DNA from: an uncultured Sutterella sp.
GTDB taxonomy: Bacteria > Pseudomonadota > Gammaproteobacteria > Burkholderiales > Burkholderiaceae_F
DNA: 43,426 bases
Assembly (NCBI GenBank): GCA_900542195.1
Contig: UQNA01000021.1
Span: forward strand, 1-43,426
Direction of reading: 5' to 3'
A program made the translations under genes and the position numbers. A model generated the notes under the pieces. The model was not told where the DNA came from. It searched no databases and saw only the letters and a list, made by a program, of their open reading frames with translations. Shown piece by piece: positions 9,418 to 18,554 of this stretch. The first letter of the stretch is position 1, and each line of letters begins with the position of its first letter.

Positions 9418-9462
9418 CCTCTTAGCTCACATTAAAACCGGTTTGGTGAGTACAGATAGAGG
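9418..9462 (+). other. Nested inverted repeats after lptG
   Basis: Three concentric inverted repeats are visible: CCTCT (9418-9422) with AGAGG (9458-9462), CTCAC (9426-9430) with GTGAG (9446-9450), and the palindrome AAACCGGTTT in the centre. There is no T-run, so it is more likely an mRNA 3'-end or stability structure than a simple terminator. Confidence 0.4.
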
Positions 9463-9468
9463 ATTAAC

Positions 9469-9499
9469 TTTGGAATAGTCCTGCATTTTTTGGAACAGT
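9469..9499 (+). promoter_or_regulatory. Direct repeat pair in the DUF362 upstream region
   Basis: TTTGGAATAGT at 9469-9479 and TTTGGAACAGT at 9489-9499 match in 10 of 11 positions and are exactly 20 bp apart, about two helical turns. A CATAAT hexamer at 9506-9511 could be a -10 box. A further hairpin with a one-base bulge (AGGCAG-G-ACA with TGT-CTGCCT, 9513-9539) lies in the presumed leader. Possible activator site; the regulator is unknown. Confidence 0.3.
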
Positions 9500-9578
9500 T
9501 ATACGCATAATCAGGCAGGACAAGTTTGTGTGTCTGCCTAAAATCCGAATTAACTGATAACTCTAGGAGAAATAGCCT

Positions 9579-10565
9579 ATGACAAGCAAAGATAATTGCT
9601 GCTGCGGATGCGAAGGTTCATTTGTAAATAGTCCGGTTCTTACGCCTGTTATCGGTTCGAAGCGTGTCGAACCTGGAAAGTACAACGGTTCAGCAGCAAA
9701 GGTTTATTTCACACGCAAAATTGACGCTGAGCATTTAGTAAAGCTTTACAACCTTGTCAACAGCGAGATCTACGGCAAGGTCGCTATTAAGCTTCACACC
9801 GGCGAACGACATGGTCCTAATATCATTCCCAGAGAAATGGTTCAAGTGCTCCAATCGACTATTCCGGAAAGCAGTATTGTAGAGACCAATACACTTTATG
9901 ACGGTGATCGCGTCACGACTGAGAAGCATCGCGAAACACTCAAGATTAATGGCTGGACGTTTTGCCCGGTGGATATCATGGATGAGGACGGCGACGCAAA
10001 TCTTCCGGTTAAAGACGGCTTCCATTTGAAGGAAGTCGCCATGGGTAAAAATATCCTCAACTACGATTCGATGCTTGTGTTAACACACTTTAAAGGGCAT
10101 GCGATGGGCGGCTTCGGCGGCTCCATGAAGAACATTGCCATTGGCTGTGCTTCCGGCAAAGTGGGAAAACGCCAGGTTCACGATGTGATGGGGGAACTGC
10201 CGGCTGACTGGAACGACTGGCCCGCTAAAGAACGTTTGATGGAATTGATGGCTGATTCAGCTAAAGCGACAATCGACCACTTCGGTAAACGCATTACCTA
10301 CATCAATGTTATGCGCAATATGTCGGTGGACTGTGACTGCGCGGGAACGGCTGCTGCTAAACCTACAATCGCTGATATCGGCATTCTTGCTTCTACCGAT
10401 ATCCTTGCTATTGATCAGGCTTGCGTTGACTTGGTTTTCTCACATACCTCCGATAACCATGATCTCGTTGAGAGAATGCAAACCAGACACGGTTTAAGAC
10501 AACTCACTGCAATGGCGGAAAAGAAAATGGGCAATCCGCAATATGAACTGATTGAAATTCTCTAA
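9579..10565 (+). CDS. DUF362 domain protein with a cysteine-rich N-terminus
   Basis: DUF362-family protein of 328 residues, a family usually annotated as putative Fe-S or ferredoxin-like, with no well-established general function. The family core is recognisable: VAIKLHTGERHGPNIIPREMVQ (about 69-90), the glycine-rich KGHAMGGFGGSMKNIAIGCASGKVGK (about 168-195), and an MSVDCDCAG cysteine segment followed by the Asp of ADIGILASTDILAIDQ. The N-terminus has four cysteines in NCCCGCEG (residues 6-13), but there is no C-terminal 4Fe-4S ferredoxin repeat. AGGAGA precedes the ATG. It stands alone between lptFG and a strong terminator. A role in redox metabolism is inference only. Confidence 0.8.
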   Translation: MTSKDNCCCGCEGSFVNSPVLTPVIGSKRVEPGKYNGSAAKVYFTRKIDAEHLVKLYNLVNSEIYGKVAIKLHTGERHGPNIIPREMVQVLQSTIPESSIVETNTLYDGDRVTTEKHRETLKINGWTFCPVDIMDEDGDANLPVKDGFHLKEVAMGKNILNYDSMLVLTHFKGHAMGGFGGSMKNIAIGCASGKVGKRQVHDVMGELPADWNDWPAKERLMELMADSAKATIDHFGKRITYINVMRNMSVDCDCAGTAAAKPTIADIGILASTDILAIDQACVDLVFSHTSDNHDLVERMQTRHGLRQLTAMAEKKMGNPQYELIEIL

Positions 10566-10598
10566 TCAGTGAATCGTGGTTCTTCGTGAGCCGTAAGT

Positions 10599-10627
10599 AA
10601 GAAAGCTCGGAACTTCCGAGCTTTCTT
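10599..10627. terminator. Bidirectional terminator between convergent genes
   Basis: A 13-bp perfect stem (10599-10611 with 10615-10627) has a 3-nt loop. The arm carries AAGAAAGCTCGGA, so both outgoing strands end in T-rich CTTTCTT. It sits between the plus-strand DUF362 gene and the minus-strand M20 peptidase. Confidence 0.75.
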
Positions 10628-10664
10628 GATCTCCGTCTCTAGGAACAACTATGATTCTGATTCT

Positions 10665-11882
10665 TTACTTTTGTTCTGCTAGAAGTTCGAGGACTTTTCT
10701 TCCAAGCTCAATGCGCGGCTTAACGGAGGTCATATCGGACCATTCTTTTTCCGGATGGTGAAGATCTCCGCCGACTACTCCCATCGCACATGCTACAGCG
10801 GCGCCCGCGCCTGAGAATCGATTTCCGTCAGAAGCTCCTCCGACATCCATCCATTTAGGAGCCGGCTGTCCCAACTCTTTGGCTGCTTTATCAATAACAT
10901 CTATAACTTTTTGAGATTTATCCGTATGGGCAAGAGCAGAGCTTTTTGCCACATATTTAAGTTCCGATGTTACGTCAGGAGCGAAGCCTCGTTTACAAAG
11001 ATTCTCGATATCTTCAAGGACCGCATCACGAGTTTGATCATTGAAGAATCGGAAATCAAAGACTACGGTTGCGTCTTCTGCAATTGTGTTCGGAGTAGTA
11101 CCGCCTTTGACTACATCTGCATTCAGCGTGACGTCTTTGTACTTAGAGGCAATGGCTTTAATTTCGGGAATAGCTATGGCCATAGCTTCAACAGCATTTC
11201 TACCGTCTTGCGGATTATTGCCGGCGTGAGCGGGTCTTCCGTGGAAGTTGATAGTGAGGAACATTGAACCTTTTCTTGAGCGGACGAAGCCATTGCCGGG
11301 ACGGCCCGGTTCGTAGACGAGGGCTATGTCTGTTTTCTTCGCTTGTTCGTCCATGAAGGCACGTGAGGCTGGAGAACCGGATTCTTCACCGGGATTCACA
11401 ATAACGGCAATCTTGAGTTTTTCTTGAGCTTTTTTAGGAATCTTCTTGCAAATCCACCAGACAGCATTCAATGAGCTCTTATCGTCAGCAACGCCGGCAC
11501 CGTGAGCAATGTTATCTTTAATCGTTAAAGGATATTTGGAGGCGTTTCCAACTGCCTGAACCGTGTCCGAATGAACGGATAAAACAACGTCATAGTGTGT
11601 TTGATCAGACGTATTTGTTGCGACGAGGGCCTTCCCACGGCCTTCACAGTCTCGTGTGGTGACCGTCCAGCCAATTGATTTAAAGCGCTTTGCAAGAATA
11701 TTTGCTATCTGGTTTGCACCTTCTACATAGCCTGACTTGGAATCAATATCCATCAATTCTTTGAGTTCTTTGATGTATTGATTAATGTCAAAATCATCGG
11801 CATGACTAGAGTTTGCAAAGACAGGAACTGTTGGGACGGCAGCTAAAACACAGCCGGAAAGGAATTGTCGACGGCTTGTCAT
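10665..11882 (-). CDS. Tat-exported M20 metallopeptidase (carboxypeptidase G2-like)
   Basis: Zinc-dependent exopeptidase of the M20A/CPG2 group, 405 residues. The N-terminus MTSRRQFLSGCVLAAVPTVPVFA has the SRRQFL twin-arginine motif and an AxA-type cleavage site, so it should be folded and exported to the periplasm by Tat. Metal and catalytic motifs: HSDTV (about 102-106), AGVADDKSS (about 129-137), the EE of PGEESGS, the acidic ligand in YEPGRPG, and the C-terminal HHPEKEW. A dimerisation insertion lies in the middle (GMFLTINFHGRPAHAG region). An AAGGAG site precedes the ATG. Its substrate could be a C-terminal glutamate of folate or peptides, as in CPG2, but this is only a family analogy. 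Separate transcription unit. Confidence 0.87.
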   Translation of the reverse strand: MTSRRQFLSGCVLAAVPTVPVFANSSHADDFDINQYIKELKELMDIDSKSGYVEGANQIANILAKRFKSIGWTVTTRDCEGRGKALVATNTSDQTHYDVVLSVHSDTVQAVGNASKYPLTIKDNIAHGAGVADDKSSLNAVWWICKKIPKKAQEKLKIAVIVNPGEESGSPASRAFMDEQAKKTDIALVYEPGRPGNGFVRSRKGSMFLTINFHGRPAHAGNNPQDGRNAVEAMAIAIPEIKAIASKYKDVTLNADVVKGGTTPNTIAEDATVVFDFRFFNDQTRDAVLEDIENLCKRGFAPDVTSELKYVAKSSALAHTDKSQKVIDVIDKAAKELGQPAPKWMDVGGASDGNRFSGAGAAVACAMGVVGGDLHHPEKEWSDMTSVKPRIELGRKVLELLAEQK

Positions 11883-11961
11883 GAAGTTCTCCTTGGAAAG
11901 AAGATTGAGGATTGAACTTGATAATTATGGAAGAAAATTTTTAAGAATACGGAAAAAGGCT

Positions 11962-12001
11962 ATGCGAATAAACAAACCTCCTAGGCTTATCACCTAGGAG
12001 G
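11962..12001 (-). terminator. Terminator of the marR-type gene
   Basis: A 9-bp perfect stem (CCTCCTAGG at 11977-11985 with CCTAGGAGG at 11993-12001) with a 7-nt loop is followed on the minus strand by TTTGTTTATTCG. It lies 31 nt after the MarR stop codon. Confidence 0.65.
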
Positions 12002-12032
12002 CCGGATGCTCGGTTTGAAGCGAGAAACTTAA

Positions 12033-12584
12033 TTAGTGTTCTGCGGTCATCATTTCACGAACCGCTTTCTTGGCAATGTCTTCCATAAATTGCTGATTGT
12101 CATCTTTAAGATTGTCCGCAATCGTACGAAGGCAATGATCCAAAATAACGAGTTCGTTGGTTGTCAAGCCTTTAAGGGCTTTATGTTCCATACTCTTTGA
12201 ATTTGATTTGAGAGATTTTTCGATTTCAAGTCCTTTGTCAGTCAGAGCAACAAACTTACAGCGGTTATCATCCTTACTTGCGACTCTAGTAATAAATCCC
12301 TTGAACTCTAATCTCTGCATTAATCCTGTAATTGTCGGGTGAGACAGCATTAAAGCTGATTGAACGCTTTGCTGGGTCACAGGACGACTGCGATTTTTTA
12401 AGAGGAACAGCATCACACTAGCTTGAGAAGAAGTGATGTCAAGCTGGCTAAAATCGAGATTCCTGCATCTCTCCATCTGGTTATAGATGTACCGTAGCAG
12501 TCTTAAGGTTCCTTTTTCATAATGTTCATTCACAGCTTTCTCCACACGGGTGTCCGTAAAAGAAGACACCGCTTGTCCCTTCAT
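12033..12584 (-). CDS. MarR-family transcriptional regulator
   Basis: Winged-helix regulator, up to 183 residues, expected to bind DNA as a dimer. The core contains LDITSSQASVMLFLLKN (about 47-63), the recognition region QQSVQSALMLSHPTITGLMQRLEFKGFITRVASKDDNRCKFVALTDKG (about 73-120) and a C-terminal dimerisation helix. The start is uncertain. The ATG at 12584 has no Shine-Dalgarno sequence, a GTG at 12569 follows AAGGGA, and a GTG at 12533 follows GGAG with ideal spacing. A TATAAT hexamer at 12600-12595 would place transcription start near 12588, which makes the internal GTG starts attractive. Its targets are unknown; candidate partners are the uvrA-like gene upstream and the M20 gene downstream, but both are separated from it by terminators. 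Confidence 0.88.
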   Translation of the reverse strand: MKGQAVSSFTDTRVEKAVNEHYEKGTLRLLRYIYNQMERCRNLDFSQLDITSSQASVMLFLLKNRSRPVTQQSVQSALMLSHPTITGLMQRLEFKGFITRVASKDDNRCKFVALTDKGLEIEKSLKSNSKSMEHKALKGLTTNELVILDHCLRTIADNLKDDNQQFMEDIAKKAVREMMTAEH

Positions 12585-12594
12585 TCATCACTGA

Positions 12595-12600
12595 TTATAG
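12595..12600 (-). promoter_or_regulatory. Candidate -10 box of the marR-type gene
   Basis: A perfect TATAAT on the minus strand lies 11 nt before the longest ATG. No convincing -35 hexamer is seen at 17-18 nt upstream, so the call is weak. In the same intergenic region, CCTAAGACG (12632-12640) and CGTCTTAGG (12703-12711) form a 9-bp inverted repeat 62 nt apart. Confidence 0.3.
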
Positions 12601-12732
12601 GGAGCCTCCAAAGAACCACGTAAATTTATGACCTAAGACGGGGAGAGGTGAAGTAGGGATAAACCCATATCGAACACCAAAAAGCGGTTGACTTTTGCCG
12701 AACGTCTTAGGAATCATGAGCATGAAAACGAA

Positions 12733-12753
12733 GGAGAGGCTGCTAACCTCTCC
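12733..12753 (-). terminator. Terminator of the uvrA-type gene
   Basis: GGAGAGG (12733-12739) pairs with CCTCTCC (12747-12753) across a 7-nt loop. On the minus strand it is followed by a T-rich TTCGTTTTC. It lies 13 nt after the stop codon. Confidence 0.55.
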
Positions 12754-12766
12754 CTCGGATCTGACG

Positions 12767-15700
12767 CTATCGATTTAAGAATTCCTGAAGCGCTTTTGCA
12801 GTATGGGTATCCTTCTTAAGAAGTTTTTCGGGAGGGCCGGCAAATACCACTTTTCCTCCTTCAGATCCGCCTTCGGGGCCCAAATCGACTATCCAGTCAG
12901 CCTCAGCCATCACATCCAAGTTATGTTCGATAACTACAACGGTGTTGCCGGCTTTGACTAAACGCTGCAGAACTTTAATGAGCTTATCAACGTCGGCCAT
13001 GTGAAGACCGACCGTCGGTTCATCCAGAACGTAGAAGGTGTGAGGAGCCTTTCGACCTCTCAAGGTGATGTCATCCTTCACTTTGGTAAGTTCGGAAACC
13101 AGTTTGATTCTCTGAGCCTCCCCACCGGAAAGGGTCGGAGAAGGCTGACCCAGGGTCAAGTAACCGAGGCCGACATCTTTCATCAGCTTCAAAGGATGAG
13201 CGATGGAGGTCTGGCTGGCAAAAAATTCGACAGCTTCATCCACATCCATCTTGAGAACTTCACCGATGTTTTTGCCTTTCCAGGTTACGGCCAGAGTTTC
13301 CTCGTTGAATCGCATCGAACCGCAGGTTTCGCATGGAACCTGAACATCCGGAAGGAAGTTCATTTCCACCGTCTTTGAGCCTTGCCCCGCACAGTCAGGA
13401 CATCTGCCGACAGCAACGTTAAAGGAAAAACGGTTCGGCCCATAGCCTCGCATCTTGGCTTCAGACGACGCTGCAAAAAGCTTTCGAATCTGATCCCAGA
13501 AACCAACGTATGTTGCCGGACAAGAACGCGGTGTCTTACCGATTGGCGTTTGGTCAACTTCCAGAACTCTGTCTACAGCTTCATAGCCAAGCAGATCTTG
13601 ACAGCCGACAAATTTAACTTTCTCTCCCTTAGCCTGTACTGCGGCTTTCAAGTTATGCAGAAGAACTTCACGGGATAAAGTAGATTTTCCGGAACCGGAA
13701 ACGCCTGTCACGACTGTTAGTCTATTAAGTGGGAACTTGACGGAATCAACCTTCAGGTTGTTTCTGTAAGCGCCTTTGACTTCAACAAAAGGATCGGTAG
13801 ATTTCGTCTTCAGTAAAGCTTTGCCTTTATGCTGAAGAGGATTCTTCAAATACTGACCGGTTAAAGACTTATCGGCATTGGCAATAAGATCATCAATCGT
13901 GCCGTTGACGATAAGCTGACCGCCGCGTGCACCTGCTCCCGGACCGATGTCGATGACATGATCCGCTTTGCGGATAGTATCTTCGTCATGCTCTACCACT
14001 AACAGAGAGTTGCCCTTATCTGCAAGTTTTTCCAAGGCGGATAAGAGAATCTTGTTGTCTCTCGGATGAAGACCGATGGTCGGTTCATCCAAAACGTAGC
14101 AGACGCCCTGAAGGTTGGTACCCAGTTGGGAGGCCAAACGAATACGCTGGGCTTCGCCGCCGGATAAAGTCGGTGCAGAACGATTAAGCGAGAGATAGGA
14201 CAAGCCGACCTCTTTCAAGAAGGCAAGACGAGATAAGATTTCAGCAATAGCATCTTTTGCAATCGCATTTTCTCGTTCATCTTCCTTGACGGCATCCGCC
14301 AACATAGTGAAGTAGTCTTCAGCTTCTTCAACCGTCATGTTAGAGATGTCTGCAATGCTCTTTTCGTAGAATAAAACGTTTCTGGCAACTTCATTCAATC
14401 GTGTACCCGAGCATTCCGTACAGTTATTGGAAAGTTTTAAAGTTTCCGTATCTTCTTCATCAATGTTTTCTCTGGCCAGAGCATCTTGGAAGACGCCCAA
14501 GCCGTAACCTTGGCAGGACGGACACCAGCCAATCGCCGAGTTATACGAGAACAAACGAGGGTCAAGCTGCGGGAAGCTGGTCTCACATACGGGGCACGCG
14601 CGAATAGCTGAGAACGTTTCAACTTTGCCTCCGCATCTGACCTGGAGGACACCCTTTCCTAGCTCTAAGGCAGATTGAATGACATGATCCAGTTCTCTTT
14701 CTCTGTCCTTGCTGATGACAGTCTCGGAAACAACAAGATCAATGTTGTGTTCTTTGAATCTGTCCAACGTACGGAACGGATAAGTTCCTACGATTTGTTC
14801 GTCGACAACAAGACGTTCAAAGCCTTTGTTATGGGCTTTTTCGAAGACTTCTCTGTACGAACCTTTACGGTTCTTAATAAGAGGAGCGGTAATCACCACG
14901 GACTTGCCGGAGAAACCGGAGATAACCTTTTCAATAATGGCATCTTTTGTTTGCGGGCGAACCGGAACATGACAGGTCGGACAGTATTGGGTTCCGAGCT
15001 TGAGATAAATCAAGCGGAGGAAATGGTAAATCTCGGTCAAAGTAGCGACAGTGGACTTTTGGCCGCCGCGGGAGGTTCTCTGTTCGATAGCGACGGTCGG
15101 AGGTATACCGTAAATTGCATCCACATCGGGCCGACTTGCCGGTGCAACCATAGAACGTGCGAATGCGTTTAAAGAGTCCAAATATCTTCTTTGGCCTTCA
15201 TTGAAAACCAAATCAAAGGCGAGGGTAGACTTGCCGGAGCCGGAAACACCGGTAACCACCGTGAATTTATTTCTCGGAATCGTTAGAGAAAGATTCTTCA
15301 AATTGTGCTCGCGAGCGTTAACGATAGAAATCGCATCTTTCGGATATTGTTCTCCAATCTCTGTTTCTTCTGCCGGAACATTCACAAAGTATGCGGTCGG
15401 ATCTTTCTCAATAAGAGCCTGACGGTAGGAAGCCAATGCCTTTCCTGTCGGAGTTTCTTTAATAACGAAATGATCCGGAGTACCGGCAAATAATTCTTCG
15501 CCGCCTTTTTCTCCGCCTTCAGGTCCAAGTTCGATAATCCAGTCGGAACCGTCGATAACGTCAAGGTTGTGCTCGACGACCAGAACGGAGTGACCGTTGT
15601 CAACCAACTCGCGAAGAGAACTCATAAGCTTGGCGGTATCGTCGAAGTGAAGACCCGTTGTAGGCTCATCAAAGACAAACATCTTGTGCTTCTTGGAGCC

Positions 15701-18358
15701 GGCTTCATTAGCTGCTTCAATAAGATATTTCGCCAGTTTCAGACGCTGGGCTTCTCCGCCGGATAAGGTCGGCACGGGTTGGCCGAGTTTCAAATAGTTG
15801 AGACCTACCTTAACTAAAGGAGTTAAGGCATTGACGATATTTTTATTTTCCGAGAAGTAGTACAGAGCTTCCTGAACCGTGAGGTCAAGAACGTCAGCGA
15901 TGTTCAAGCTTTTGCCCATACGGGTGATGTGCACATCAAGCGTGGAAGGGCGATAGCGCTTACCGTCACAGTCCGGGCATTTGATGTATACATCAGACAA
16001 GAATTGCATTTCTTCATGTTGGAAGCCGCTTCCTTCGCAGGTCGGACAGCGCCCGTGACCGGAGTTAAAACTGAAGGTACCTGCCGTATAGTTTCTCTTC
16101 TGAGACAGTGGTGCGGCTGCAAAGAGGGCGCGGATGTAGTCAAATGCTCCGACGAATAGCGCAGGATTGCTTCGTGTCGTTTTGCCGATCGGAGTTTGAT
16201 CGACAAAGATGACATCGTCGATTTTATCGGCGCCGAGCAAAGATTCAAATTTCCCAGGAGCTTCGGTGGTTTGGCCTTTTTCTTGTCGAAGTGCAGGAAC
16301 CAAAATATCTTGCACCAACGTGGATTTGCCTGATCCGGAGACACCGGCAACGCAAACCAGATGGCCCAAAGGAATACGGATATCGATATTTTTCAGGTTA
16401 TGCTCTTTGGCTCCTAAGAGAACTAAAGCGTCGCCGACAACATTAACTTTTTTGCGCTTTCTCTTATTGATGCGCAAAGCACCGCTTAAATACTTGCCGG
16501 TTAAGGTTTTAGCCTTCTTAATTTCCTGAGGAGTACCGTCAAAAACAATTCTTCCTCCGTCAGCACCAGGTCCGGGCCCCATGTCGATGATTCTGTCGGC
16601 AGCTAGCATGACTTGAGGATCGTGTTCGACAACCACCAAGGTATTGCCGGCTTTTCTGAGCTTGCGCATGACGGAATTGACGCGGTCCATGTCTTGGGGA
16701 TGAAGACCGATGGACGGCTCATCCAGCACAAACAAGGTGTTGACCAAAGAAGTGCCGAGTGCGGTAGTCAAATTAATTCTTTGGACTTCCCCTCCGGACA
16801 AAGTACGGCTTTGGCGATCTAAAGTTAAGTAGCCTAAGCCGACTTCTACTAAGTAAGAGAAGCGGGTACGGATTTCTTTAAGAAGCTGGTCGCAGGTTTT
16901 TTCCAGTTCAGGTGACAGGCGCAGTTCATCAAAGAAGACTTTAAGTCTTTCAATCGGCAAGAGCATGATGTCCTGCAAGTTCAGACCCGGAAGGTTCTGA
17001 AGAATTTTGTCGTTGAAGGATGAGCCGACGGGACGGAATCTTTGATAGGTTTGACCAGACCCTCCCAGTACCTTATCTGCAAGTTCTTTAGAACCGATTC
17101 TCCAAAGCTGAGAGGCGGATTTCAGACGGGAGCCTCGACATGTCGGGCATTCGGAATATCCTCTGTAGCGGGACAGAAGCACGCGCACGTGCATCTTGTA
17201 GGCTTTGGTTTCAAGCCAGTCAAAGAAGTTTTTTACGCCGTACCATTTCTTGCAGCGGAAAGAAGTCCACTTCGGATCGCCTTCAAGGACGAACTTTTGC
17301 TCTTTTTGTGAAAGCTCTCTGAAGGGCTTGTTGATATCGATGCCTTCGAGTTTTGCATATTCGAGCAATTCTTTTTGACAATCTTCGAAGGAGGCCGTTG
17401 TCCAAGGCTTGATAGCTCCGTCTTTCAGACTTTTCGTGGTATCAGGCACAACGAGGTTGAAATCAACACCGATGACGCGGCCGAAGCCCTTACATGTTTC
17501 GCAGGCGCCTAACGGGGAATTGAAACTGAAAGTGGATGCATGAGGTTTAGAGTAAGTAATACCGCATTCGGCGCAGGAGAATTGACTGGAAAATTTCCAT
17601 TGAGCCAGTTTTTCACCTTCCGGTGTTTCCGCTCTAATGTGCATGTGGCCTTTGCCGGTTTGCAGGGCATTTTCGATTGCTTCCATTATGCGGGACTTGT
17701 CGGAAGAGCTCTTGAAGCGGCCGGCGACAACTTCTACAACTGCGGGCCCTTTAGTCACATTTTTTAAAGGAGCGGCACGAGTGTAGCCCTGTGCGCTTAA
17801 ACCGGCGAGAACGTCTTCCACCGGATAATCTTTGGGGACATCAACGGTAAAGCAAACATAAAGACGAGTGTTTTCCGGCAAGGATGCACAGTTTTCGATT
17901 AAAGAAGCATAGATATGTTCGGGACTGTCCTCTTTGACTTCTTTGCCGCATTTTTCGCAGTAAAGCACGGCAGCTTGAGCAAAGAGCATTTTCAAATGAT
18001 CATTGATCTCGGTCATTGTCCCGACAGTAGAACGGGAGGTCCTAACCGGATTTGTCTGATCGATAGCAATAGCCGGAGGCACACCCTCAATCTTATCGAC
18101 TTGAGGACGGTCCATTCTGTCCATAAATTGGCGGACATAAGGGCTGAAAGTTTCGACATATCTTCTTTGGCCTTCCGCATAAAGCGTATCGAACACCAAA
18201 GAGGATTTTCCTGAGCCGGAAACTCCTGTGACAACGGTGAATTTGTTGTACTCGAAATTAACATCGATGTTTTTTAAATTATTTTGTTTTGCACCGATAA
18301 CGCTAATTCCGCTTGTTTTTGGTTGTGTCTGCATATCGAAATTAATTTTGTGTTCCAT
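12767..18358 (-). CDS. uvrA: Tandem-fused (double-length) excinuclease subunit UvrA
   Basis: ATP-dependent DNA damage sensor related to UvrA, but 1863 residues long, about twice the usual 940. It consists of two complete UvrA units in one chain. Four Walker A motifs (GVSGSGKS/T) lie near residues 47, 674, 1040 and 1554, and four LSGGE signature motifs near 521, 866, 1399 and 1744. Each half keeps the zinc cysteines (such as CAECG with CETCKG, CPTCEG with CPDCDG, CPVC with CPSC, CPDC with CETCG) and a UvrB-binding-like insertion after the first zinc module. UvrA normally acts as a homodimer, so this form may be an intramolecular dimer; such dimeric forms are known in some proteobacteria. The ATG at 18358 is chosen over a TTG at 18379 because GGA lies upstream of it. 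Whether a standard uvrA exists elsewhere cannot be seen. Confidence 0.92.
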   Translation of the reverse strand: MEHKINFDMQTQPKTSGISVIGAKQNNLKNIDVNFEYNKFTVVTGVSGSGKSSLVFDTLYAEGQRRYVETFSPYVRQFMDRMDRPQVDKIEGVPPAIAIDQTNPVRTSRSTVGTMTEINDHLKMLFAQAAVLYCEKCGKEVKEDSPEHIYASLIENCASLPENTRLYVCFTVDVPKDYPVEDVLAGLSAQGYTRAAPLKNVTKGPAVVEVVAGRFKSSSDKSRIMEAIENALQTGKGHMHIRAETPEGEKLAQWKFSSQFSCAECGITYSKPHASTFSFNSPLGACETCKGFGRVIGVDFNLVVPDTTKSLKDGAIKPWTTASFEDCQKELLEYAKLEGIDINKPFRELSQKEQKFVLEGDPKWTSFRCKKWYGVKNFFDWLETKAYKMHVRVLLSRYRGYSECPTCRGSRLKSASQLWRIGSKELADKVLGGSGQTYQRFRPVGSSFNDKILQNLPGLNLQDIMLLPIERLKVFFDELRLSPELEKTCDQLLKEIRTRFSYLVEVGLGYLTLDRQSRTLSGGEVQRINLTTALGTSLVNTLFVLDEPSIGLHPQDMDRVNSVMRKLRKAGNTLVVVEHDPQVMLAADRIIDMGPGPGADGGRIVFDGTPQEIKKAKTLTGKYLSGALRINKRKRKKVNVVGDALVLLGAKEHNLKNIDIRIPLGHLVCVAGVSGSGKSTLVQDILVPALRQEKGQTTEAPGKFESLLGADKIDDVIFVDQTPIGKTTRSNPALFVGAFDYIRALFAAAPLSQKRNYTAGTFSFNSGHGRCPTCEGSGFQHEEMQFLSDVYIKCPDCDGKRYRPSTLDVHITRMGKSLNIADVLDLTVQEALYYFSENKNIVNALTPLVKVGLNYLKLGQPVPTLSGGEAQRLKLAKYLIEAANEAGSKKHKMFVFDEPTTGLHFDDTAKLMSSLRELVDNGHSVLVVEHNLDVIDGSDWIIELGPEGGEKGGEELFAGTPDHFVIKETPTGKALASYRQALIEKDPTAYFVNVPAEETEIGEQYPKDAISIVNAREHNLKNLSLTIPRNKFTVVTGVSGSGKSTLAFDLVFNEGQRRYLDSLNAFARSMVAPASRPDVDAIYGIPPTVAIEQRTSRGGQKSTVATLTEIYHFLRLIYLKLGTQYCPTCHVPVRPQTKDAIIEKVISGFSGKSVVITAPLIKNRKGSYREVFEKAHNKGFERLVVDEQIVGTYPFRTLDRFKEHNIDLVVSETVISKDRERELDHVIQSALELGKGVLQVRCGGKVETFSAIRACPVCETSFPQLDPRLFSYNSAIGWCPSCQGYGLGVFQDALARENIDEEDTETLKLSNNCTECSGTRLNEVARNVLFYEKSIADISNMTVEEAEDYFTMLADAVKEDERENAIAKDAIAEILSRLAFLKEVGLSYLSLNRSAPTLSGGEAQRIRLASQLGTNLQGVCYVLDEPTIGLHPRDNKILLSALEKLADKGNSLLVVEHDEDTIRKADHVIDIGPGAGARGGQLIVNGTIDDLIANADKSLTGQYLKNPLQHKGKALLKTKSTDPFVEVKGAYRNNLKVDSVKFPLNRLTVVTGVSGSGKSTLSREVLLHNLKAAVQAKGEKVKFVGCQDLLGYEAVDRVLEVDQTPIGKTPRSCPATYVGFWDQIRKLFAASSEAKMRGYGPNRFSFNVAVGRCPDCAGQGSKTVEMNFLPDVQVPCETCGSMRFNEETLAVTWKGKNIGEVLKMDVDEAVEFFASQTSIAHPLKLMKDVGLGYLTLGQPSPTLSGGEAQRIKLVSELTKVKDDITLRGRKAPHTFYVLDEPTVGLHMADVDKLIKVLQRLVKAGNTVVVIEHNLDVMAEADWIVDLGPEGGSEGGKVVFAGPPEKLLKKDTHTAKALQEFLNR

Positions 18359-18512
18359 ATAGTTATTTCCAGACCTCAAAAATGAAGATGGAAAATTTGG
18401 CCACGTTAATATATAACAAAACCGGATTGGAGAGGATCAGTACTGTTAGAAACTGTTTGATTTTGAAAGAGAATGAAATTAAGAGGGGAGGCTGCAAGGT
18501 CATCAGCAGGCG

Positions 18513-18540
18513 TAAAAAAAAAACCGCCTTTCGGCGGTCT
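18513..18540 (-). terminator. Terminator of hpf
   Basis: ACCGCC (18523-18528) pairs with GGCGGT (18533-18538) around a TTTC loop, and on the minus strand ten uninterrupted Ts follow. It is a classical intrinsic terminator 17 nt after the hpf stop and isolates hpf from uvrA. Confidence 0.85.
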
Positions 18541-18554
18541 TTTGAAGCGGCTAA

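Noticed and set aside
12668..12682. TATCGAACACCAAA match between the uvrA-marR gap and the uvrA coding region near 18185
   Set aside because: The 14-base identity is not extended on either side, so a duplicated uvrA fragment cannot be claimed; chance is possible.
14675..15172. Several plus-strand ORFs of 60-165 codons inside the uvrA region
   Set aside because: All lie antisense within the continuous UvrA frame, and none shows an SD with family motifs.
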